Positions 53,822 to 63,384 are shown, counted from the stretch's first letter. The stretch is DNA of 64,000 nucleotides from SAR116 cluster bacterium AG-447-A06 (GCA_003212345.1 QCPZ01000007.1:19446-83445), one strand, 5' to 3'. Made by a program: numbers and translations. Notes: generated from the sequence alone by a model not told the origin.

Positions 53822-54391
53822 CTAATTCCCACCTTCTAATGCAATATCATCAGCAGTTGGCAGCGCGGCTGGGCTATCAGCCTTTGCCCGCATCCAAGCG
53901 ATCAGATTCGCCCTATCTTTCGGCTTTTTCAATCCACCAAAATTCATTTTTGTGCCGCTAATGTAGACTTTTGGTTTCGCTAGAAATGCGTTTAGTGACT
54001 GGTAATCCCAATTGCCACCAAAACCTGCAAGTGCATCAGAATAGGCATACCCATCAACTGCCGCCATCGGCCGATTCACGATATTCCACAACGCTGGCCC
54101 CACTTTATTTTTGCCACCAGCGTCAAACACATGACAGGCTGAGCATTTCTTGGACAATTTTTCACCAGCGCCAAGATCAGCTCCGGCAAGCATTGCCAAA
54201 ATGGGCTCAGGCCCAGTTTCAACGGCTGCAACAGCTACCAACTCAGTTGTTTCCGCAACCTCAATTACATATGAATTTTGGGCAAGCTTTTGGTGCGGAA
54301 CCATGATATCGGCAATTTTAATGCCGGCCATAAGCAACAAGGCGGCAAATAAAAACGCTGCAAACAGTTTATTCAAGCGCAATTCATCCAT
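53822..54391 (-). CDS. Membrane-anchored class I cytochrome c (CycM-like)
   Basis: 189 residues. An uncleaved N-terminal helix (about 9-26, LFAAFLFAALLLMAGIKIA), a linker rich in Ala, Val and Glu, then a heme domain with C83-S-A-C86-H87 and Met149 in SGTKMNFGGL as sixth ligand. The layout is that of CycM/c552, which carries electrons from the bc1 complex to terminal oxidase. Start ATG 54389-54391. Divergent from kdsB, and ordinary in the alphaproteobacterial order cycM-kdsB-pheA. Confidence 0.9.
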   Translation of the reverse strand: MDELRLNKLFAAFLFAALLLMAGIKIADIMVPHQKLAQNSYVIEVAETTELVAVAAVETGPEPILAMLAGADLGAGEKLSKKCSACHVFDAGGKNKVGPALWNIVNRPMAAVDGYAYSDALAGFGGNWDYQSLNAFLAKPKVYISGTKMNFGGLKKPKDRANLIAWMRAKADSPAALPTADDIALEGGN

Positions 54392-54598
54392 GCGTCACTC
54401 CCAAATCCGGGCTCCCAATTTGAGCCAGCTCAAACAAGCACAACCCCAGCATTAAAAAACATATGGCCAAACAACCTTGTGGCCTTTGGTTAATTAGCGA
54501 AATTCTGGCCACCTCTCAACCCCTAAGTAATGCAACACCGCGTTATTTCGACAAATTACTTTGCCTAAAACCAACATTTGTGATGAATTGCCAAGATC

Positions 54599-55351
54599 AT
54601 GATAAAACATAACAAAAAAATCATCATTATTCCTGCTCGCCTCGCAGCAAGTCGTTTGCCGGGCAAGCCTCTTGCTGAGATAGGTGGAAAACCTATGATC
54701 CAGCTGGTATGGGAACGCGCAATCGCAGCCGATATTGCACCAGTTTATGTCGCGACAGATGATCGCGATATTGCCAATGTTATCAGTTCTTTGGGTGGCA
54801 AAGCGGTAATGACGAGGACTGACCACCCGTCTGGATCAGACCGTGTATTCGAAGCCGTCGAAACAATAGATCCTGATAAAAACATTTCACAGATTCTAAA
54901 TTTGCAAGGTGATTTGCCTGATTTATCACCAGATATTCCAAACTTGTTGGGAGTCATTCTTGATCAGGGTGATACTGATCTCGCAACTCTTGTGACACCA
55001 GCAAGCCAGGATGAAGCCTCACTTACCCAAGTAGTAAAGGCAGTAGTAAGCTGGCAAGATGAAACCTTTGGCAAAGCGATTTATTTTAGCAGAGCTGCGG
55101 TTCCCACCGGCACCAAAACCCTCTGGCATCATATTGGCGTTTATGGCTGGCGACGTGATGCGCTGGCCCGCTTTGTTGGCCAGCCACCATCAAAACTTGA
55201 GCTTGCCGAAAAGCTTGAACAGCTACGCGCACTTGAATTGGGAATGGCGATTACCGTTGGCAAAATCGCCACCGCACCGGGAGGGATCGATACCGCTGAA
55301 GACCTTGAGGCAGCCCGCCTTCGAGCCGCAGCTGCAAAGCAGGGCGATTGA
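54599..55351 (+). CDS. kdsB: 3-deoxy-manno-octulosonate cytidylyltransferase
   Basis: 250 residues; makes CMP-KDO for the inner core of LPS. IIIPARLAASRLPGKPLAEIGGKP is the nucleotide-binding start, then VYVATDDRDIANV and MTRTDHPSGSDRVFEA, both conserved in KdsB. ILNLQGDLPDLSPD holds the Mg-binding Asp. It is followed by pheA after 100 bases. Its presence shows that this organism makes KDO-type LPS. Confidence 0.95.
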   Translation: MIKHNKKIIIIPARLAASRLPGKPLAEIGGKPMIQLVWERAIAADIAPVYVATDDRDIANVISSLGGKAVMTRTDHPSGSDRVFEAVETIDPDKNISQILNLQGDLPDLSPDIPNLLGVILDQGDTDLATLVTPASQDEASLTQVVKAVVSWQDETFGKAIYFSRAAVPTGTKTLWHHIGVYGWRRDALARFVGQPPSKLELAEKLEQLRALELGMAITVGKIATAPGGIDTAEDLEAARLRAAAAKQGD

Positions 55352-55454
55352 CAGCACAACGCAGCCCCCGTAAAACAGCGCATCAGGCCTGAATGGTAAA
55401 CAGATCAAATGATCAGCTATTATGGCGTTCCGTTTTTGTTTGAAGGAAACCCTT

Positions 55455-56300
55455 TTGTCAGACGCAGTTAACAAAATCGCCTTTCAAGGAGTGCCCGGGT
55501 CTTATTCGCATATGTCGTGCCAGGCGGTTAAGCCAGGTATGGAGGCGGTTGCCTGCGCGTCATTTGAGGATATGTTGAACGAAGTTGAAGAGGGCCGCGC
55601 TGGATTGGCGATGGTTCCTGTGGAAAATTCAATTGCTGGCAGGGTCGCTGATATCCATCATCTGTTGCCATCGTCTGGCCTTTACATCACCGGTGAGCAT
55701 TTTCAGCGAGTTAACCATCACATCATGGCACCGCGGGGGGCCAAACTGGAGGACCTGACCCATGTTCACAGCCATGCACAAGGTTTGGCGCAATGCCGGA
55801 ATCGTATTAGGGGACTCGGGCTGACGCCTGTTATGCATGCTGATACAGCTGGGGCTGCCAAGGATGTGGCCGAGTCAGACGACCCAAAAGTTGGTGCTAT
55901 TGCATCCCGGCTAGCGGCTGAAATATATGATCTGGACATTTTATTTGAGTCTGCCGAGGATGACAAACACAATACCACTCGCTTTCTACTGATGGCATCA
56001 CAACCATCAAATCCTGAACGTGGAAGCCGCATGATCACAACGCTTGTGTTTCAACTACGAAGCGTGCCGGCTGCACTATATAAGTCTCTGGGGGGATTTG
56101 CCACCAACGGAATTAACATGACTAAGCTTGAGTCCTACATTCGAGCTGGTGTTTCGGAGCAGGCCCAATTCTATGTCGATGTTGAGGCACATATTGACGA
56201 TCCACAAATGCAAAATGCGTTGGAGGAGCTGCGCTTTTACTGCACCAAGGACGAGGTCCATGTGCTTGGCACTTATCCGGCAAGCCCAGCGCGGTCATAA
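55455..56300 (+). CDS. pheA: Prephenate dehydratase
   Basis: 281 residues; converts prephenate to phenylpyruvate for phenylalanine. IAFQGVPGSYSHMSC, MVPVENSIAGRV and NTTRFLLMA are the catalytic-domain motifs, and the C-terminal ACT domain has SVPAALYKSLGGFATNGIN and KLESYI for phenylalanine feedback. I place the start at TTG 55455, which has AAGGAA eight bases before it; an ATG at 55422 gives eleven more residues but no ribosome site. It ends 78 bases before the SRP RNA. Confidence 0.93.
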   Translation: MSDAVNKIAFQGVPGSYSHMSCQAVKPGMEAVACASFEDMLNEVEEGRAGLAMVPVENSIAGRVADIHHLLPSSGLYITGEHFQRVNHHIMAPRGAKLEDLTHVHSHAQGLAQCRNRIRGLGLTPVMHADTAGAAKDVAESDDPKVGAIASRLAAEIYDLDILFESAEDDKHNTTRFLLMASQPSNPERGSRMITTLVFQLRSVPAALYKSLGGFATNGINMTKLESYIRAGVSEQAQFYVDVEAHIDDPQMQNALEELRFYCTKDEVHVLGTYPASPARS

Positions 56301-56378
56301 GCTCCTTTGTTATAATCCGCCCGCCTTTACACATAAAAAACTTGTTCCAACCGCCGCTTTGTTTCATATAGATAGATA

Positions 56379-56468
56379 GGAAGGCTGGTTGGACGTTGCA
56401 CCTACCAATTCGGTCAGGTCCGAGAGGAAGCAGCCGCAGTAGGATGTTTACGGGTCGTCCAGTCTTCC
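56379..56468 (+). ncRNA. ffs: Signal recognition particle RNA, small bacterial type (4.5S)
   Basis: The core GGTCAGGTCC (56412-56421) ... GGAAGCAGCCGCAG (56426-56439) is the conserved SRP domain IV with its asymmetric internal loops. Ends pair: GGAAGGCTGG (56379-56388) with CCAGTCTTCC (56459-56468), ten pairs with one G-U. The loop is GAGA, which still fits the GNRA rule though GGAA is more common. It lies 53 bases before dnaX, a common place for this gene. Exact transcript ends are estimated from the stem. Confidence 0.92.
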
Positions 56469-56521
56469 GCTAACTAATGGCGTTTTTGGCAAAAAGAAAA
56501 AGAGTAGGTGTTTACTAGCCG

Positions 56522-58231
56522 ATGACTGACACCGCCCAGCCAGCTTACCGCGTATTGGCCCGCAAATACCGTCCAAATACCTTTTCTGAATTGATCGGTC
56601 AGGACGCGCTTGTTCGCACACTAGGCAACGCATTGTCATTGGGGCGGCTGGCACATGCTTTCGTGCTTACCGGTGTGCGTGGCATTGGGAAAACATCAAC
56701 CGCACGACTTTTGGCGAAAGGCCTGAATTGCATTGGCGCTGATGGAACTGGCGACGCAACGCTGGAACCCTGCGGCATGTGTGAGCCTTGCCAATCAATC
56801 GCCACTGGCCACCATGTTGATGTGCTGGAAATTGATGCCGCAAGCCATACCGGCGTTGATGATGCGCGAGAAATTATTGAGGGTGTGGGTTATCGTCCAG
56901 TATCGGCTCGGTACAAAATATACATCATTGATGAAGTTCACATGATGTCAAAAAGCGCGTTTAATGCAATGCTAAAAACATTGGAAGAACCACCCGATGC
57001 AGTAAAATTCATTTTTGCCACCACGGAAATTCGTAAAGTGCCGGTCACCATCCTATCAAGGTGCCAGCGTTATGATTTGCGACGGGTCCCAGCTGCCATG
57101 TTAACCAAGCATCTTAGCATGATTTGCGAGCGCGAATTCATTGCAGCGGATACGGATGCACTTGCCGCCATTGCTCGGGCTGCCGAAGGATCGGTTCGAG
57201 ACGCGCTATCCTTGTTGGATCAAGCCGCTGCAATGGCCGCTGATAAGCTGACCAACAATCTAGTAGCGGATATGCTGGGTAAGCCTGGCCGCAGTGAGTC
57301 ACATACCATACTTTCCGCAGCAATGAATGGCGATTGTGGGGTCGCACTCGCCGCTTTTGAGGCCGCTTATAGTCGTGGCAGCGAACCTGAAGCGCTAGTC
57401 ACAGATCTATTGGATTTAATTCATTTGGCGAGCATGCAGGCTGCAGGCGGCACCGATGAGGCGTTGATAGAAAGTGAGCGCGCCATGGTAGCGGGCCTTG
57501 CCAAGGCGGGCATTGCACGGCTTGGACGGGCTTGGCAGTTGCTATTAAAAGGGCATGCTGAATTAGGACAAGCGCCAAATCCAGCCGCTGCTTGCGAAAT
57601 GCTGATTATTCGGCTGGCCCACGCGGCGCAAATGCCAACGCCAGCAGAATTAATGCAAAAAATACCCCAAACGCCAAACGAGTCACCTAGCACAGCACAA
57701 ACAACAAGGACACCAGATTCAAATATGCCAGCGCCCTCCGCACAGCGTGCCCAAGAGCAACCTGATTCGGACCAGTTCAATCCAGCGATGATGGAGCTAA
57801 CATCGCTTAACAGCATTGTTGATCTTGCCGAAACCAAAGGTGAAATGCTTCTCGCGGCGCGGATTCGTAACCACGTGCGGCTAGTCTCGTTGCAACCGGG
57901 CAATTTGCAAATTGCCCTTGCCGGTGCAGCGCCGGATCAATTAGCAGGAGATATTGCAGGCTTCCTTAATCAGTGGACGGGCCAACGTTGGTTCGTATCG
58001 TTATCCGAGTTTGGTAGCGAGAAAACACTTGCCGAACATCAGCATGAAAGTGATGAAAAACTGCGTGATGCAATTGCTAATGAACCTCTTGTAGCACGTA
58101 TATTAGACGTTTTTCCTGGGGCAAGTATTGATGAAATTAAAAACCCAGAAACCACAATCACTGAAATCACAGTTGGCAGTAATGATGCGCTTTTGGGAAC
58201 AAATGCTGATGACGAGGAGATGTTAGGGTGA
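56522..58231 (+). CDS. dnaX: DNA polymerase III subunit gamma/tau
   Basis: 569 residues; the clamp-loader ATPase. Walker A is GVRGIGKTSTARLLAK (about 43-58), the zinc site CGMCEPCQS follows, then YKIYIIDEVHMMSKSAFNAML as Walker B and FIFATTEIRKVPVTILSRCQ as sensor 1. Domain III and a Pro/Ser/Thr-rich linker lead to a C-terminal region that would be unique to tau. TGATG couples it to ybaB (stop 58229-58231, ATG 58231). Confidence 0.95.
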   Translation: MTDTAQPAYRVLARKYRPNTFSELIGQDALVRTLGNALSLGRLAHAFVLTGVRGIGKTSTARLLAKGLNCIGADGTGDATLEPCGMCEPCQSIATGHHVDVLEIDAASHTGVDDAREIIEGVGYRPVSARYKIYIIDEVHMMSKSAFNAMLKTLEEPPDAVKFIFATTEIRKVPVTILSRCQRYDLRRVPAAMLTKHLSMICEREFIAADTDALAAIARAAEGSVRDALSLLDQAAAMAADKLTNNLVADMLGKPGRSESHTILSAAMNGDCGVALAAFEAAYSRGSEPEALVTDLLDLIHLASMQAAGGTDEALIESERAMVAGLAKAGIARLGRAWQLLLKGHAELGQAPNPAAACEMLIIRLAHAAQMPTPAELMQKIPQTPNESPSTAQTTRTPDSNMPAPSAQRAQEQPDSDQFNPAMMELTSLNSIVDLAETKGEMLLAARIRNHVRLVSLQPGNLQIALAGAAPDQLAGDIAGFLNQWTGQRWFVSLSEFGSEKTLAEHQHESDEKLRDAIANEPLVARILDVFPGASIDEIKNPETTITEITVGSNDALLGTNADDEEMLG

Positions 58232-58554
58232 TGCGGAATATGGCAGGTATGATGAAAAAAATGCATGACATGCAAGGCCGGCTTAAGGCCATGCAAGGGG
58301 ACCTTTCTAACAAAGAATTTACCGCCATTGTTGGCAGCGGAGTGGTAAGCGCAACCGTCACCGGGAATGGAAAACTGGCAAAGCTAAAACTTGGCCGAGA
58401 TGCGCTGGACCCAGCAGATACTGAAATGCTGGAAGATATGATTTGTCTTGCAACCAATAACGCGCTTCAAAAGGCCGCCGAAGAAAAAACCAAAATGATG
58501 AACGATATTACGGGTGGCTTGCCGCTGCCGCCAGGCTTTAATTTACCCTTCTAA
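58231..58554 (+). CDS. ybaB: YbaB/EbfC family nucleoid-associated protein
   Basis: 107 residues. The N-terminal helix MRNMAGMMKKMHDMQGRLKA and the core (FTAIVGSGVVSATVTGNGKL) form the DNA-binding dimer fold. The position between dnaX and recR is nearly universal. It starts at ATG 58231, sharing a base with the dnaX stop; a GTG at 58228 is the outer limit. Its stop is two bases before the recR ATG. Confidence 0.93.
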   Translation: MRNMAGMMKKMHDMQGRLKAMQGDLSNKEFTAIVGSGVVSATVTGNGKLAKLKLGRDALDPADTEMLEDMICLATNNALQKAAEEKTKMMNDITGGLPLPPGFNLPF

Positions 58555-58555
58555 C

Positions 58556-59152
58556 ATGCATGATTCTTTGGAAAATCTCATTCGCAAACTTGGTTACCTT
58601 CCCGGGCTTGGTCCACGCTCAGCACGGCGGGCAGTTTTATTTTTGCTTAAAAACCGCGAAAGGTTGATGCTGCCTCTCTCCGAAGAAATGCATGATGTTG
58701 CCAACAAGGTTCGACCTTGTACTGAATGCGGTAATCTTGATATTACAAATCAGTGCAGCATTTGCGGTGATACCCGCCGCGACCGAAGCCGCATTTGTGT
58801 AGTGGAAGATGTGGGCGATCTATGGGCAATGGAGCGGGCAGCGGTTTATCGTGGGCTTTATCATATTCTTGGCGGCACGCTTAGTGCACTAGACGGGCGC
58901 GGGCCAGAAGATTTGCATATTGACCGCTTGGTACGCAGGGCCAGCATAGACGGAACGCAGGAGGTGATTCTCGCACTGTCAGCAACTGTCGATGGGCAAA
59001 CAACAGCATATTATATTGGCGAAAAGCTGGCTGAATTGCCGCTCGATATAACCCGGTTGGCGCATGGCATGCCGGTTGGCGGCGAACTAGACTATCTGGA
59101 TGATGGCACACTAGCACAGGCCTTAAAAGCACGCGCTAAGCTGGAGAGCTAA
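58556..59152 (+). CDS. recR: Recombination protein RecR
   Basis: 198 residues, the usual length; works with RecF and RecO to load RecA on gapped DNA. KLGYLPGLGPRSARRAVLFLL is the helix-hairpin-helix, CTECGNLDITNQCSICGD the four-cysteine zinc site, and VVEDVGDLWAMERA the Toprim start. Longer upstream frames are overlap with ybaB, and ATG 58556 gives the correct size. Confidence 0.96.
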   Translation: MHDSLENLIRKLGYLPGLGPRSARRAVLFLLKNRERLMLPLSEEMHDVANKVRPCTECGNLDITNQCSICGDTRRDRSRICVVEDVGDLWAMERAAVYRGLYHILGGTLSALDGRGPEDLHIDRLVRRASIDGTQEVILALSATVDGQTTAYYIGEKLAELPLDITRLAHGMPVGGELDYLDDGTLAQALKARAKLES

Positions 59153-59228
59153 CTAAACGATTTCGGCTTGGTTTCATAAAGCAATGCATAAACTGTAAAG
59201 AGACAAAAGCCGAATACCGCAGTAATAT

Positions 59229-60296
59229 CTAGCCAAGCAAGTCAGGCTTTTGCGGTGGCGGGGTGACCTCTTCCACCTCCAGAACTTCAATTTCATCAAT
59301 CTTATCACCACGGGCAATGATTTTACGAGTTGATGTTTGAATGTCGGAAATATCACGCTCAGCTTGGGAAAAATGTGTGGCCAGCTTAACCACCCGATTT
59401 TCAAGACGGTGTACATCCTTCATCATCAGATCAACCTGTGTCTGGATTAATCCAGCTGCCTCATGCATCCGCGCATCCCGCAAAATTGCTCGCACCGTAT
59501 GCAGCAACAGCATCAGATTGTCTGGCCCTGCCATATAAACACGGGCTTTACGGCTGGCCTCAACCATCTTAGGTAATTGGATATTAATTTCGGCATATAC
59601 GGACTCAGATGGCAAAAACAATATGGCACTTTCGGCCGTTTTACCGGGAATAATATATTTTTCCGCAATTTCTTGGATATGTTTCTTAACATCAATTTCC
59701 AATGCCCGGCGGGCGGCATCGCGGTCATTATCATTACCCGCACCAGTTAACCGCCGAAACGCCTCGAGTGGGAATTTCGAATCAATACAAATAGGCCCGG
59801 GTGGATTCGGCAAACGCAACAGGCAATCAACCCGTTTGCCATTGACAAGCGTTGCCTGAAAATCAAAGGCATTTTCGGGCAGGGCATCACGCACCAGGTT
59901 TTCCAACTGCACCTCGCCAAAACTTCCGCGTGCCTGCTTGTTTGACAGCACATTCTGAAGCTGGGTAACCTGACTAGACAACGCGGAAATATGGGTGTTA
60001 GCCTCGGTAATGACCGCAAGTTTTTCCGCCATGCCGGTAAGTGATTTGGTGGTGCGTTCACCCTGATCACGAAGTGATTCTTCCAGTCGGTTGCTCAACC
60101 GACCCTCGCTTTGTGCCATTTGTTCGGCGATCAGGCGCTGTAACTCGTGTGACTGGGTTGTTATTTGTGATAATTGACCGCGTAATTCGGCGAAATCTTT
60201 TTCGTTTTCTGCTGGTTTACCGCGCCTAAACGCCGCCAAAGCCAAACCAAGAGCTACAAGCGTTACCGCAATCATAATCATTTCTGCCAAGACCAT
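59229..60296 (-). CDS. rmuC: DNA recombination protein RmuC
   Basis: 355 residues. One N-terminal helix (MIMIAVTLVALGLALA region), a coiled coil from about 30 to 125, then the RmuC nuclease-like domain with RGSFGEVQLENLV, KRVDCLLRLPN, CIDSKFPLEAF and LFLPSESVYAEI. It limits inversions and affects recombination; the exact activity is not settled. Divergent from def. A terminal ATG is at 60294-60296. Confidence 0.92.
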   Translation of the reverse strand: MVLAEMIMIAVTLVALGLALAAFRRGKPAENEKDFAELRGQLSQITTQSHELQRLIAEQMAQSEGRLSNRLEESLRDQGERTTKSLTGMAEKLAVITEANTHISALSSQVTQLQNVLSNKQARGSFGEVQLENLVRDALPENAFDFQATLVNGKRVDCLLRLPNPPGPICIDSKFPLEAFRRLTGAGNDNDRDAARRALEIDVKKHIQEIAEKYIIPGKTAESAILFLPSESVYAEINIQLPKMVEASRKARVYMAGPDNLMLLLHTVRAILRDARMHEAAGLIQTQVDLMMKDVHRLENRVVKLATHFSQAERDISDIQTSTRKIIARGDKIDEIEVLEVEEVTPPPQKPDLLG

Positions 60297-60529
60297 TCAA
60301 ATCACCTTTTCAAGGCTTTTACCGCGTGCGCCCGTTATTATCTGGTCAGAGTTTGCCACGCTAGTAACTTGACTGCAACGGCACCATCTTCTAATCCATG
60401 AGTTATTGCCAAGGTCAATGGCGAAATAAGTTCGCCAGAATAGCGTAAAAACTGCACTATGCTTGCCCATTGGCAGCGACTATACTTAAGTTTTGGGAAC
60501 ATGAACTCATGCTAGCCACAGCCAAGCTT

Positions 60530-61039
60530 ATGCCAATAATTAAAGTACCCGACCCAATTTTACGGCAGGCTGCGATTCCGGTTGCCGAAATCACAGACGG
60601 CACGCGCCAACTGCTAGATGACATGGCGGCAACTATGTATGATGCGCCCGGCATTGGCCTTGCAGCCCCGCAGGTTAATATAAGCCAGCGCGTCATTGTG
60701 ATAGATTGCGGCAAGGATGATGAGCCTGAATTAATAAAAATGATTAACCCAGAAATCCTACGCATATCAGATACTCGCACCATTCTCGAAGAGGGTTGTC
60801 TTTCAATCCCCGACCAGACCGCCGATGTTGAACGTCCAGCCGAAGTAGAGGTGCAGTATCTTGATGAGAATGGGGCGAGCCAATCGCTTGTTGCTACTGG
60901 CCTCCTTGCCACCTGTGTTCAACATGAAATTGACCACCTGAACGGGGTTCTATTTATTGATCACATCTCCCGATTGAAACGCGATATGATTATGCGAAAA
61001 GTTATGAAGGAAATGCGGCAACCCACGTCGCGCAAATAG
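60530..61039 (+). CDS. def: Peptide deformylase
   Basis: 169 residues; removes the formyl group from new proteins. GIGLAAPQ, EEGCLSIP and QHEIDHLNGVLFIDH are the three motifs, with Cys and two His as metal ligands. MPIIKVPDPILRQAA (ATG 60530) is the usual start, but ATG 60509 and a TTG at 60470 are in frame. Followed by fmt after 13 bases, as in most bacteria. Confidence 0.94.
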   Translation: MPIIKVPDPILRQAAIPVAEITDGTRQLLDDMAATMYDAPGIGLAAPQVNISQRVIVIDCGKDDEPELIKMINPEILRISDTRTILEEGCLSIPDQTADVERPAEVEVQYLDENGASQSLVATGLLATCVQHEIDHLNGVLFIDHISRLKRDMIMRKVMKEMRQPTSRK

Positions 61040-61052
61040 GGTAGACCCAACC

Positions 61053-62084
61053 ATGCATGCCTCTGTTTCAGCCACGATACCAGGCACTGTAAGAGCGCCA
61101 ACAAACCAATCAAAGTCAAAATTGCGAATCGTCTTCATGGGCAGCCCTGAATTCGCTATTCCCTGCCTAGATCGGCTGGCAAGAACTCACAACGTGTGTG
61201 CGGTCTATAGCCAACCTGCAAAAAAATCAGGGCGGGGGATGAAAATCACTCCTGTGCCTACTGCAAATTATGCACTGAAAACAGGCCTACCTCTATTCAC
61301 CCCTGATAATCTAAAATCTGCCGAAATAGAAGCCCAGCTTGCCAGCCATGAGGCTGATCTTTTTGTCGTTGTAGCATATGGATTGCTATTACCAGCTGCG
61401 GTTCTGGCTATTCCACGCTTTGGCTGTTTGAATGGTCACGCGTCGCTGTTGCCACGCTGGCGTGGAGCGGCACCAATACAACGTGCCATTGAAGCCGGCG
61501 ACACAAAAACCGGCATATCAGCGATGCTGATGGAAGAAGGGCTTGATACCGGCCCCATCGTCGGCGTAAGCCGTATTGAAATCAGCAATACTGAAACGAC
61601 TAGCAGCCTCCATGACCGGCTCGCAGCCCTGACCGCGTCTTGTCTTTGTGACATCATTGATGCTGCTCCCAAAAGCCTTGGGTCCCCAGTCCCTCAATCT
61701 GAAAATGGATTGATTTATGCAACCAAGATTACCTCTACAGATGCGATGATTGACTGGACGCGTTCTGCCGCAATGCTCGATTATCATATCCGTGCCTTTT
61801 CGCCTAACCCCGGGGCGTGGTGCAATGGACCAAAGGGACGGCTGCGAATTTTGCAAGCGCGCCCTATCAGCCTTGCGGAAACCACATTGAATATCGAGGC
61901 CAACCCCATAGCTGGCAAATTTCTATGCCGTGATGATGACGGAGCAATGATAATTGGATGCGGTGATGATGCGCTAGCTGTTGAACAATTGCAACCAGCT
62001 GGAAAATCTGCGATGGCGGCAGGTGATTTTCTAAATGGGGCAGGCCTTGTTATCGGTGAGCTTCTGGACTCGACCAGCCAATGA
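61053..62084 (+). CDS. fmt: Methionyl-tRNA formyltransferase
   Basis: 343 residues; formylates initiator Met-tRNA with 10-formyl-THF. RIVFMGSPEFAIPCLDRL, the catalytic LNGHASLLPRWRGAAPIQRA (Asn, His and later Asp in MLMEEGLDTGPI) and the C-terminal oligonucleotide-fold half with FSPNPGAWC match. An extra 24 or so residues before the first strand may reflect an early ATG choice. TruA starts with ATGA overlap at its stop. Confidence 0.95.
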   Translation: MHASVSATIPGTVRAPTNQSKSKLRIVFMGSPEFAIPCLDRLARTHNVCAVYSQPAKKSGRGMKITPVPTANYALKTGLPLFTPDNLKSAEIEAQLASHEADLFVVVAYGLLLPAAVLAIPRFGCLNGHASLLPRWRGAAPIQRAIEAGDTKTGISAMLMEEGLDTGPIVGVSRIEISNTETTSSLHDRLAALTASCLCDIIDAAPKSLGSPVPQSENGLIYATKITSTDAMIDWTRSAAMLDYHIRAFSPNPGAWCNGPKGRLRILQARPISLAETTLNIEANPIAGKFLCRDDDGAMIIGCGDDALAVEQLQPAGKSAMAAGDFLNGAGLVIGELLDSTSQ

Positions 62085-62830
62085 CACGGCGCATCCTTAT
62101 CACAATAGAATATGATGGTGGACCCTTTGTTGGTTGGCAACGCCAAGAAAATGGACCGAGTGTTCAAACCGCAATCGAAGATGCGGCAAAAGCCTTTATT
62201 CATGCGCCGGTGGCAGTTGTTGGGGCTGGGCGTACGGATGCGGGTGTACATGCGACCGGCCAGGTAGCACATATTGATGTGCCAGAAAAATTTACCGCGA
62301 ACCGGATAATGGAAGCCCTGAATGCACACCTTTCATCCGTGCCGGTTACAATCCAAAGCGCATCCCAAGTACCCAGGGATTTTCACGCACGCTTCAGTGC
62401 TGTCGGGCGGCGCTATCTGTACCGTATTTTACCACGGCGACAGCCACCTGCGCTTGACTCAGGCCGCGTCTGGCATCACAAGCACAAGCTTGATCCAAAG
62501 CTTATGGTAAGAGCTGCCAAACATTTGTTGGGACATCATGATTTTACCAGCTTTAGGGCAAGCCAATGTCAAGCAGAAACACCCTTTCGCACGCTTGACC
62601 GGCTTGATATTGAGACCATCGGTGAAGAGATTCATATTCATGCCGAAGCTCGATCGTTCCTGCATCATCAGGTGCGCAACATCACCGGAACCCTTGCCTT
62701 TGTAGGTGCCGGAAAATGGCATCCTGATAATGTGAAAACTGCGCTTGAGGCCGTTGATCGCAGGGCTGCTGGCCCAACCGCACCGGCCCATGGCCTCTAC
62801 CTTGTTGGCGTTGATTATCCGAAGATTTAA
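62081..62830 (+). CDS. truA: tRNA pseudouridine(38-40) synthase
   Basis: 249 residues. The catalytic Asp is in GRTDAGVHATGQVAHID; ITIEYDGGPFVGWQRQ is the start and FLHHQVRNITGTL the C-terminal motif. Modifies positions 38-40 of tRNA anticodon arms. Coupled to fmt by ATGA; its stop overlaps by four bases the convergent membrane protein gene. Confidence 0.95.
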   Translation: MTRRILITIEYDGGPFVGWQRQENGPSVQTAIEDAAKAFIHAPVAVVGAGRTDAGVHATGQVAHIDVPEKFTANRIMEALNAHLSSVPVTIQSASQVPRDFHARFSAVGRRYLYRILPRRQPPALDSGRVWHHKHKLDPKLMVRAAKHLLGHHDFTSFRASQCQAETPFRTLDRLDIETIGEEIHIHAEARSFLHHQVRNITGTLAFVGAGKWHPDNVKTALEAVDRRAAGPTAPAHGLYLVGVDYPKI

Positions 62831-63384
62831 AGAAGCCTTGCTTGCAGCATATACAAAAGCACGACATCAATTACAAATGACAAGGCAATAAAACTAGCAG
62901 CCACCCAGCCACCTTTACCAACAATATCGCGGCCAATGCGCCACAACCAATAACATGTCCAAATGGCAACCAGCAGAATCAAGATCATAACGCTTTGATC
63001 ACCCGTAATCACAACAATATTCTGAATTATGCCACCAAACAGCTGTTGCAAATTTTCAACCCATAGAAAAGGAACAGTGAAGGGCAAAAATTTTGCGGGT
63101 CGGTTAATGGCTTTCAAGAAAATGTCAAACACCAGGACTAACAGCACAATGCCAATGAATTGAAGGATAATTGCCGATATAAATAATCTTGGCGTAGCCT
63201 CAAGTGCCGGATAGATTGTTACCAGAATGGTAAAAATAACCGAACTCGCCACCGCCTGCCAAAGCCCTTGCGGACTGGTATCAAAGCTACCAATCGCAGG
63301 CCTACGACCACAAAGAACCATAAAGGTCACGCTAACCATCCTAATTAATGCCGACGGAGACAGGTTGGGCATTTGTACCATCAT
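62827..63384 (-). CDS. Five-helix membrane protein of unknown function (Yip1-like)
   Basis: 185 residues with about five hydrophobic segments and few charges (AVASSVIFTILVTIYPALEA, FISAIILQFIGIVLLVLVFD, SVMILILLVAIWTCYWLWRIG, WVAASFIALSFVIDVVLLYML). The layout fits the Yip1-like membrane family, but I have no strong motif. Its ATG 63382-63384 overlaps the dapE stop, so it is translated behind dapE; a link with cell wall or lysine synthesis is only suggested by position. Confidence 0.65.
   Translation of the reverse strand: MMVQMPNLSPSALIRMVSVTFMVLCGRRPAIGSFDTSPQGLWQAVASSVIFTILVTIYPALEATPRLFISAIILQFIGIVLLVLVFDIFLKAINRPAKFLPFTVPFLWVENLQQLFGGIIQNIVVITGDQSVMILILLVAIWTCYWLWRIGRDIVGKGGWVAASFIALSFVIDVVLLYMLQARLL

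Noticed and set aside
57657..57662. A6 run inside dnaX near the domain III/linker border, as a possible frameshift site for a short gamma form
   Set aside because: A run of six A's alone is weak; I see no clear Shine-Dalgarno-like enhancer or strong stem just after it, and -1 reading would run about 40 codons before stopping. Not enough to claim programmed slippage.
59162..59214. TTCGGCTT/AAGCCGAA arms between recR and rmuC as a terminator
   Set aside because: The loop is 37 bases and no T run follows on either strand.
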